From Phycisphaerae bacterium (GTDB lineage Bacteria > Planctomycetota > Phycisphaerae > UBA1845 > Fen-1342), in assembly GCA_022842805.1 (NCBI GenBank), contig JALHOX010000109.1:1-11485 (forward strand): 11,485 nucleotides of DNA, given 5' to 3'. Under the pieces are notes generated by a model that did no database searches, was not told the DNA's origin, and was given only the letters and a program-made list of their open reading frames with translations. Below, piece by piece: positions 6,915 through 11,485 of the stretch. The position numbers and the translations under genes are program-made. Position 1 is the first letter of the stretch, and the number at the start of each line of letters is the position of its first letter.

Positions 6915-8259
6915 GCTCCTGCGTGCTCGCGTTCGCGCGGCGCTCTTCCTCCGCCACCTCGGTCTGGTACTGCGTCGCGTCGGCGTTATTGCGAATGCGG
7001 GCCTTCAGCACCGCCCGCAACGCTCGATTCGAGGCCTGCGCCGCCTCCTGCTGCTCGGCTTTGCCGGTGATCGTCGCAAACCAGTGTCCGATGCGCTGCC
7101 ACATCGACGGCGCCTGTCGCGCGAAGCACGCTTCAGCGATCTCGGCCAGTCGACCGCCCATCGCCGCGGCGCTGCCCAGTCGCGTTTTTTCGTCGCTGTG
7201 CAGCGCTTGCTCGAGCAAGTGCCGAATGTGGAAATGCAGCTCGCGCACATCGACCGCCAGCGGCTCGCGGGTGCTGTCCCAGCGCAGCGCGATCGTGTCG
7301 ATCTTGAGCTTGTTGCCTTGCCGCTTCGGCAGTGCGCCGGTCAACAATTCGTGGGCGATTAGCCCCAGCGAATAGACATCGGACCGCGCGCACAGATCAT
7401 CGCTTCGCCCCGCCAGTTGCTCGGGGCTCGCGTACTTCGGCGTACCGATGAACCGCCCGCGCTCTTCGCCGAGGTTGTAGGCCACGTCCCCCTCCAGCCG
7501 CGCGATGCCGAAGTCGAGAATCTTCGGTTTGCCCTCCGCGCTGACGAGAATGTTCGCCGGCTTCAGGTCGCGATGGATGACGCCGCGCCGATGCGCGTAT
7601 TCGACCGCGTCGCAAATCCTCACGAGCTGTTCGATCCGCTCGCGCAGCGTGAGCTCGTTGCCCTCGGCATAGTGCATCAGGCTGGCGCCGTCGACGAACT
7701 CCATCACGAAGTAGGGCGTATCGAACCACTGCAACTTGCCATTGACGCTGACGCGCAGCGGCGCCGAGCCGGTGTGAATCAGCCAGCAAATGCCGGGGTG
7801 TCGCATCTGCCGCAGAATTTCGACTTCGACCGCGAAGCGGCGCTGCGTTTCGCGCGAGATGCGCCCGAAGCGGATCAGCTTGATCGCGACATCCGTCTCG
7901 AGCGTCGGGTGCGTGCCGCGATAGACCACGCCCATCCCGCCGTAGCCCAGCAGCTCCACCACGCGATATTGATCGATGCAAAACGGCGGCGGCGGCACCC
8001 AGTCGGCGGATACGCCGCGCTCGACGTGCCGATGCACATTTGCCAGGGTCGCCGTGCTCGGAAACCGCAGCGCCCCGCCCATCGGCTTGGCCGGCTCAAA
8101 GCCGCGCAGGTGTCGAAAATGGGGCAGGATCGCCAGCGCCTCGGCCCGGACGTGCGTGGCCTCGCCGGCTCCGCGGATAAACGCCGTCTGTCGCGTCGTC
8201 GGCTGGTCGGCCGCCGCCTCGACGAGATCGCGTACGCGTTCCTGATCCTGGGTCGACAT
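6904..8259 (-). CDS. Ser/Thr protein kinase (PknB type), cytosolic
   Basis: A 451-residue Hanks-type kinase. An N-terminal segment of about 97 residues (no known fold seen, with a PPPP run at 89-92) precedes the kinase domain (about 98 to 375). The domain carries the glycine loop LGYGGMGVVYRG (104-115), Lys127 in VAIK, HRDLKPAN with catalytic Asp231, DFG with Asp249, and GTPKYASPEQ in the activation segment. All catalytic residues are intact and it is an RD kinase. After the domain comes a charged, helical tail of about 75 residues rich in Ala, Arg and Glu. No transmembrane helix or extracellular sensor domain is seen, unlike PknB/PrkC. It follows the ECF sigma gene by 36 bases on the same strand, so the two are almost certainly co-transcribed and the sigma factor is the obvious candidate substrate. 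AGAGGAG lies 10 bases upstream of the ATG. Confidence 0.95.
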   Translation of the reverse strand: MSTQDQERVRDLVEAAADQPTTRQTAFIRGAGEATHVRAEALAILPHFRHLRGFEPAKPMGGALRFPSTATLANVHRHVERGVSADWVPPPPFCIDQYRVVELLGYGGMGVVYRGTHPTLETDVAIKLIRFGRISRETQRRFAVEVEILRQMRHPGICWLIHTGSAPLRVSVNGKLQWFDTPYFVMEFVDGASLMHYAEGNELTLRERIEQLVRICDAVEYAHRRGVIHRDLKPANILVSAEGKPKILDFGIARLEGDVAYNLGEERGRFIGTPKYASPEQLAGRSDDLCARSDVYSLGLIAHELLTGALPKRQGNKLKIDTIALRWDSTREPLAVDVRELHFHIRHLLEQALHSDEKTRLGSAAAMGGRLAEIAEACFARQAPSMWQRIGHWFATITGKAEQQEAAQASNRALRAVLKARIRNNADATQYQTEVAEEERRANASTQELGS

Positions 8260-8269
8260 GGTCGACCGG

Positions 8270-8276
8270 CTCCTCT
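8270..8276 (-). promoter_or_regulatory. Ribosome binding site of the kinase gene
   Basis: On the minus strand AGAGGAG (8276-8270) lies 10 bases before the kinase ATG at 8259-8257. It is a good match to the anti-Shine-Dalgarno sequence, in a window where several genes have no visible site. Confidence 0.5.
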
Positions 8277-8295
8277 GTGGTGAAACGGCCCGACG

Positions 8296-9027
8296 CTAAG
8301 CGCCGGCGGTGCCGTCCCCGGTTCGTTCGTCCTCGGTTCGTCCGTCCGTCGTCTTCACGTCCTCCAGCCGTCGATTCAGCCACGCCAGGGCGTAGCGAAA
8401 GTCTTTTTCCACGGTGCTGCTGCTCACTGCTAACACCTTGGCCACCTCGGCGTATTTCATCCCGCCGAACCAATGGAGCATCACCACGTCGTGCAGCCGC
8501 TGGCTTTCGGTCGCCAGTCCGTCGAGCGCGTCTCCGACATCCAGCACGTCGACCACCCGGTCGTGCCAGCGAATTTCGATCTCATCCGGGTCGACAGGGG
8601 TGCGCGCCGCGTGGCCGCCGCGCTTTTGCGCCCCGCGCCGCCGATGGTGATCGAGAATCACCTGCCAAATCTTGCGTACGGCGATGGCGCGAAAATGTTC
8701 CGGACTTTGCCAATCGACTTTTGCGCGTTCGATGAGTTGGATGCAGGCTTCGTTGACCAGTTCCGTCGGTCCGAGCGTAAATCCGGCCGGCTGGCGACGG
8801 AGATAGGCTTGCGCGTAGCGACGCAGGTCGTCGTAGACGATCGGCACCAAGTCGGCGATTTGCCGCTTGGCCGGGGCGACGGCTGCGGGATTTTCCGGCG
8901 TTGACGTAGGAGTAGGGGGGATGTCCTCGCCCCGCGCCCCCGGAGTTGCGTGAGTCGGCGGATGGGAGTGGCCGCGCGGCGGTTGGGAATCCGCGGGATC
9001 GCGCGGCGACATGGACGGCTGATTCAT
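8296..9027 (-). CDS. ECF sigma factor, Sigma70_ECF/TIGR02999 type
   Basis: A 243-residue group IV sigma-70 factor. Residues about 8-53 form a Pro/Thr/Ser-rich tail of low complexity. Region 2 follows (about 57-135): IADLVPIVYDDLRRYAQAYL, GFTLGPTELVNEACIQLIE, VDWQSPEHFRAIAVRKIWQV, LDHHRRRGAQKRGG. Region 4 (about 168-220) includes GMKYAEVAKVLAVSSSTVEKDF, a helix-turn-helix for the -35 element. The LGPTELVNEA stretch with WQ...HF and the DH-RRR-AxKRGG motif is diagnostic of the kinase-linked family common in planctomycetes and acidobacteria. Thr88 stands where other ECF factors have acidic DAED residues. No anti-sigma gene is present; the kinase follows directly. The ATG at 9027 was chosen over an in-frame start at 9066; GGAG lies 10 bases upstream. 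The C-terminus is a polar, repetitive tail (TTDGRTEDERTGDG). Confidence 0.93.
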   Translation of the reverse strand: MNQPSMSPRDPADSQPPRGHSHPPTHATPGARGEDIPPTPTSTPENPAAVAPAKRQIADLVPIVYDDLRRYAQAYLRRQPAGFTLGPTELVNEACIQLIERAKVDWQSPEHFRAIAVRKIWQVILDHHRRRGAQKRGGHAARTPVDPDEIEIRWHDRVVDVLDVGDALDGLATESQRLHDVVMLHWFGGMKYAEVAKVLAVSSSTVEKDFRYALAWLNRRLEDVKTTDGRTEDERTGDGTAGA

Positions 9028-9408
9028 GCGCTGTCGGCTCCGGCCCGCGGGCGATCCCGCTCGCAAATCCGTTTCGGATCAACGGTTACACATCGGTCAC
9101 GAGACCCGCCCGGCGCGGCGTCGATGCGCCCCCAGCGGAATCCCACTCGTCCTATTATGCCGCACCCCACCTGCCCGCGGCGAGCCGAATCGGTGGAATC
9201 TGCACGATTTCCGAATGCCCCAGCCCAAGGCGAACCACGTCCCGTGCTGGTTAGAACTGCAATCGAGACACCGGAGTCGAGCCGTTTCGTCATTGCCGCG
9301 CAACTCCTCCCGCGCCGGGCGCGGCGGCACGACGGTACGATTCCCATCGCTATCCGGACCATCGGCGAGACGCCGGCGGGCCGGGCTACAGACCCACGAG
9401 ACATTCAC
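9028..9408. other. Divergent intergenic region between sigma and methyltransferase genes
   Basis: A 381-base gap with no convincing gene. It must hold the promoter of the sigma-kinase unit and that of the methyltransferase. A TATAAT-like CATAAT reads on the minus strand at 9159-9154, with no good -35 box. A CCGGCGGG-CCGGGCTAC stretch near 9373-9388 resembles a decayed family A repeat. Open frames cross the region on both strands, but their codon use is irregular and they overlap the sigma gene. Confidence 0.5.
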
Positions 9409-10206
9409 TTGACCAAAACAACCAATGCGACGGGGGCCATATCGCGACCCTGTCCGCTGTGCGGGGCGACGGAGCATGTCGAGTTGCTGCGGCATGAGCC
9501 GTGGCGGCTGGTGCGCTGCGCGAAGTGCGAGTTGTGTTATTTGCCGGAGATTCCGCCGGAAGAGGCGATCGAGACCGATTTTGATTGGGCCAAGAGCTTT
9601 GCCACCGAGCGTCGGCGGCGCTGGTTTGAGCATCCGCTGATGCGCTTTTGGACGCTGGCGGTGATGTCGCTGAAGCCCAGCCGCGATCATCGAGCGCTGC
9701 GCTATATCCAGCGCTATGCGCCGCGCGGGCGGCTGCTCGACGTTGGTTGCGGCGATGGGCGGCTGGCGGCGCTGGCGCTGCGAAGCGGGTACGACGTCGC
9801 GGGCGTCGAACTTTCGCCGCAGATGGCGGCCAAGGCGGTTCGACGGCTGGGGCGAGAGCGCGTGCATCTGGGGCGTTTGCAGGATGCGCCGTATGAGCCG
9901 GGCAGCTTTGATCTGATCGTGACCGTCAGCTATCTCGAGCACGACCCCGATCCGGTCGGCAGCCTGCGGCGGATGCGTGAGTTGCTCAAGCCGGGCGGCG
10001 TGTGCGTGCATAAGACGCCCAACTACGCCAGCAAGCTGCGCGGGTGGCTGGGCGCGCGCTGGTCGGGCTATCGCTGGCCGGAGCATGTGCAGTACTACAC
10101 GCCGCAGACGCTGGGAGCGGTGCTGGAGCGAGCGGGCTTTCGGGTAGAGGCGTCGAAGGCGCCGAGCCTGGGCGACAATATGTGGATTGTGGGGCGACGG
10201 GATTGA
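9409..10206 (+). CDS. SAM-dependent methyltransferase with N-terminal zinc ribbon
   Basis: A class I methyltransferase, about 265 residues from the TTG at 9409. The N-terminus has a zinc ribbon: CPLC (Cys15, Cys18) and CAKC (Cys37, Cys40), with a further Cys43. The Rossmann domain follows: motif I LLDVGCGDGRL (109-119), the acidic ribose-binding end of strand 2 in VAGVELS, FDLIVTVSYLEHDPDP (motif IV region), and LKPGGVCVHKTPNY. The C-terminal part, YRWPEHVQYYTPQTLGAVLE, resembles enzymes that methylate sugars, lipids or quinone-type small molecules; the substrate is not known. The start is uncertain. The frame is open far upstream, but residues before TTG 9409 look non-coding and would overlap the divergent sigma gene. 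The first Cys pair is 14 residues after the chosen start, as expected for the family. No strong Shine-Dalgarno site is seen. Confidence 0.88.
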   Translation: MTKTTNATGAISRPCPLCGATEHVELLRHEPWRLVRCAKCELCYLPEIPPEEAIETDFDWAKSFATERRRRWFEHPLMRFWTLAVMSLKPSRDHRALRYIQRYAPRGRLLDVGCGDGRLAALALRSGYDVAGVELSPQMAAKAVRRLGRERVHLGRLQDAPYEPGSFDLIVTVSYLEHDPDPVGSLRRMRELLKPGGVCVHKTPNYASKLRGWLGARWSGYRWPEHVQYYTPQTLGAVLERAGFRVEASKAPSLGDNMWIVGRRD

Positions 10207-10348
10207 GGCCGGCGGCGGCGCGGGAGATCCGCGCTATGCTGGTGATGGCGGGCTAACGCGCAATCGGTGCGAATCACTGGGGAGATTCGGCCTGCCACAT
10301 AGGCAACGACGGGGAGACGAGAGACAAAGCTTCGACGGCAGCGCAGAT

Positions 10349-10376
10349 CGCCCGCTGGTTGAGAGTCCGGCGGGCG
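10349..10376. terminator. Strong hairpin between convergent methyltransferase and Ohr genes
   Basis: CGCCCGCTGG (10349-10358) pairs with CCGGCGGGCG (10367-10376) through ten pairs, one of them T-G, with an 8-base loop. It lies 36 bases beyond the Ohr stop codon (minus strand) and 142 bases beyond the methyltransferase stop (plus strand). There is no T-run on either side, so terminator function is only suggested by position; it may be a palindromic repeat. Confidence 0.35.
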
Positions 10377-10412
10377 GCCCCGACGTCCGATGCGTCAAGT
10401 TTCTGCGTACCG

Positions 10413-10838
10413 CTATTGGTGAACCGGCTTGCCGTTTGCCTGCAGCTTTACTTCGATGTTGCCGCGGGTGGCCTTGGAGTAGGGGCACAGCGTGTGAGCT
10501 TTTGCGACGAGCGCTTCGGCGTTCGATTGGTCGACGCCGTTTAGTGCCGCATTCAACGTGACATCGAGAAAATAGCCGGTGTCGTCTTTGTTGAGGTTTA
10601 CCGTCGCGGTGACGGTGATATCGGCGGCACGCAGCGGAACCTTGGCCATCATTGCGGCGACGCCGATCGCGCCGCCGAAGCAGGCCGAGTAGCCGGCTGC
10701 AAAGAGCTGCTCGGGGTTGGTGCCCGGGCCGTTCGAGCCTGGCGGTGAAAGATTGAGATTGATCTTGCCGTCGGGGCTGGTGGCCTTTCCTTCGCGGCCG
10801 GCGGTGGCGCTGGCAACTTCTGAGGCGAGGACTGGCAT
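10413..10838 (-). CDS. ohr: Organic hydroperoxide resistance protein (Ohr), OsmC superfamily
   Basis: A thiol peroxidase of 141 residues, the normal length for Ohr, which reduces organic and fatty-acid hydroperoxides in the cytosol using lipoyl or similar dithiols. The catalytic residues are in place: Arg15 in AGREG, Glu43 in NPEQLFAAGYSACF, the peroxidatic Cys53, and the resolving Cys118 in LCPYSKATRGNI. The CPYSxATRGN motif places it in the Ohr rather than the OsmC branch. The ATG at 10838 was chosen because it gives the standard Ohr N-terminus, and TTTGGAG lies 7 bases upstream. An in-frame start at 10895 would add 19 atypical residues. Ohr genes are often controlled by the MarR-type regulator OhrR, but none is in the window. 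The gene converges with the methyltransferase gene. Confidence 0.95.
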   Translation of the reverse strand: MPVLASEVASATAGREGKATSPDGKINLNLSPPGSNGPGTNPEQLFAAGYSACFGGAIGVAAMMAKVPLRAADITVTATVNLNKDDTGYFLDVTLNAALNGVDQSNAEALVAKAHTLCPYSKATRGNIEVKLQANGKPVHQ

Positions 10839-10913
10839 GTGTTTACTCCAAAGAGGGGCCATCCGATCGTTGCGGCGGAAACGACCGCCGATCAACGCAA
10901 ATTTCGCCCGGAG

Positions 10914-10956
10914 GGTCCCGCCCGCTGGGGACCGGTGATGAGGTCACTGCGGGCGG
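10914..10956. repeat. Overlapping inverted repeats upstream of ohr
   Basis: GGTCCC (10914-10919) pairs with GGGACC (10928-10933), and the overlapping CCGCCCGC (10918-10925) pairs with GCGGGCGG (10949-10956). The two pairings are mutually exclusive. The second resembles the hairpin at 10349-10376, which also has CGCCCGCTGG on one side and GCGGGCGG on the other. It lies about 75-120 bases upstream of the ohr start. Confidence 0.35.
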
Positions 10957-11166
10957 CGCTTGGTCTGCCGAGCGGACGGGATTGCGAGGAGCCCACCCGT
11001 TCAGCGCGAGTATCGTCGGACGCGTCGACGAAGTGCAAGTCGATTTTTCAGGAATGTGGCTGCAGAGCGTGACGCCATTTGTTCGACGCCGGCCGCGTTC
11101 AGCAAACTACTTTCTGCGGGTCGAGCACGGCGACCTTGCGGACGCGGCCGTGACGGGAACAACGTT

Positions 11167-11200
11167 GCGGCGGGGCCCGGCTCCCTCGGGCTCCCGCCGC
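11167..11200. repeat. GC-rich hairpin
   Basis: GCGGCGGG (11167-11174) pairs with CCCGCCGC (11193-11200), and inside it GCCCG (11175-11179) pairs with CGGGC (11187-11191), leaving one unpaired T and a 7-base loop. It lies 50 bases downstream of the right-edge gene's stop (minus strand), behind a more terminator-like hairpin. It may be another dispersed palindrome or a back-up terminator. Confidence 0.5.
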
Positions 11201-11211
11201 ATTTACTCTTC

Positions 11212-11241
11212 AAAATCAGGGGTGCGTCGAGGGACGCACCC
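11212..11241 (-). terminator. Rho-independent-like terminator of the right-edge gene
   Basis: On the minus strand GGGTGCGTC (11241-11233) pairs perfectly over 9 bp with GACGCACCC (11228-11220) around the loop CCTC, and is followed by TGATTTTG. It starts 8 bases after the stop codon at 11250. Stem, short loop and T-run in the right orientation support a terminator. The GTAGGGTGCGTC sequence may also be a dispersed palindrome used as one. Confidence 0.6.
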
Positions 11242-11249
11242 TACATTTG

Positions 11250-11485
11250 TCAGCGCACGCCGCGGACGAACACCGGGCGCGACGCGCGGCCGCCGCTGAA
11301 GGCGCGGTTGCGGGCGAAGATGTCGCCGCGACGGCCGATCGGGCCGGTGGTGATCGTCACGTCGCGGGCGTTGCTGACCGCGCGGCCGTGCAGGCCCGCG
11401 TCGCTGACGGCTTCGACGTTGCTCCGCGCCACGCCGTGGAAGGTGTCGGCCACGGCGCCGCCGTCGCTGATCGCTTCGCCGCCGA
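11250..11485 (-). CDS. C-terminal end of an unrecognised repeat-containing protein (cut by window edge)
   Basis: The last 77 residues of a protein whose start lies beyond the window. The frame runs open from the edge to the TGA at 11252-11250. Nearly every third codon position is G or C, and a terminator-like hairpin follows, so it is a real gene. The visible part begins GGEAISDGGAVADTFHGVAR and contains an imperfect repeat of about 20 residues, EAISDGG... then EAVSDAG..., rich in Ala, Gly, Ser and Asp. It ends in an Arg-rich tail (IGRRGDIFARNRAF, SRPVFVRGVR). No domain is recognised and no membrane segment is visible. It could be the end of a secreted or surface repeat protein, or a basic nucleic-acid- or polymer-binding protein; I cannot assign a function. 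Confidence 0.7.
   Translation of the reverse strand, partial: GGEAISDGGAVADTFHGVARSNVEAVSDAGLHGRAVSNARDVTITTGPIGRRGDIFARNRAFSGGRASRPVFVRGVR

Larger units (their letters stand above)
10839..11249. other. Gene-free region upstream of ohr
   Basis: A 411-base stretch between the end of the right-edge gene and the start of ohr, both on the minus strand. I see no supported gene: the open frames on either strand run through strong hairpins. It holds nested inverted repeats near 10914-10956 and two hairpins at 11167-11241. The ohr promoter should lie near 10850-10920, but no clear -35/-10 pair was found. Confidence 0.5.

Noticed and set aside
9154..9159. CATAAT as a -10 box for the sigma-kinase unit
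   Set aside because: There is no acceptable -35 element at the right spacing, and ECF-dependent or planctomycete promoters need not look like this. It is mentioned only in the intergenic entry.
8950..9408. Upstream extension of the methyltransferase frame by 153 codons
   Set aside because: The extension overlaps the 5' end of the divergent sigma gene, has irregular codon use and adds nothing typical of the family. The zinc ribbon begins soon after TTG 9409.
10250..10330. Resemblance to a cobalamin riboswitch (GGTGCGAATC followed by GGCCTGCC)
   Set aside because: The conserved CCGCCACTG-type core and a proper B12 box order are missing. On the plus strand there is no downstream gene to regulate, and the BtuF-like gene is over 3 kb away.
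10982..11299. A 105-codon plus-strand open frame
   Set aside because: It crosses two strong hairpins and the end of the minus-strand gene at the right edge, and the product is Arg-rich with no recognisable motif.
1..11485. CRISPR arrays, tRNA/rRNA genes, insertion sequences with transposase, prophage genes
   Set aside because: None is seen. The repeats present are short paired palindromes without regular spacers, and no transposase or integrase frame is found.

Overview
The window is GC-rich (roughly two-thirds G+C by eye) bacterial DNA. It most likely comes from a member of the Planctomycetota. The best evidence is an ECF sigma factor of the Sigma70_ECF/TIGR02999 type next to a cytoplasmic Ser/Thr protein kinase. 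Dispersed palindromic repeats between genes and several starts without a Shine-Dalgarno site fit this. The species cannot be named from the sequence.

Layout. (1) 1-394, minus: N-terminal part of IMP dehydrogenase (guaB), cut by the window edge. (2) A plus-strand series from 684 to 6855: a phosphomannomutase/phosphoglucomutase with a Cys-rich N-terminal extension; a half-size M16 peptidase homologue that has lost its zinc-binding histidines; a BRCT + MerR-like HTH + TPR fusion protein; a metallo-beta-lactamase-fold hydrolase of the glyoxalase II/YcbL type; and a BtuF-like substrate-binding lipoprotein. Palindromic repeats separate the first three. (3) Converging on these from the minus strand is a two-gene signalling unit: the ECF sigma factor (9027-8296), then the kinase (8259-6904). 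(4) Diverging from the sigma gene is a zinc-ribbon SAM-dependent methyltransferase (9409-10206, plus). (5) On the minus strand lie an Ohr-type peroxiredoxin of the OsmC superfamily (10838-10413) and, at the right edge, the C-terminal end of an unrecognised repeat-containing protein followed by a terminator-like hairpin.

How the genes work together. Most are housekeeping or single-purpose genes: purine synthesis, sugar-phosphate metabolism, thiol-ester hydrolysis, corrinoid or siderophore capture, peroxide defence. The clearest functional unit is sigma factor plus kinase. The sigma factor has a threonine (Thr88) where other ECF factors carry an acidic DAED-type motif, which suggests activation by phosphorylation. 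The most unusual protein is the BRCT-HTH-TPR fusion. Two paired-palindrome (REPIN-like) elements and several single hairpins fill the intergenic gaps.
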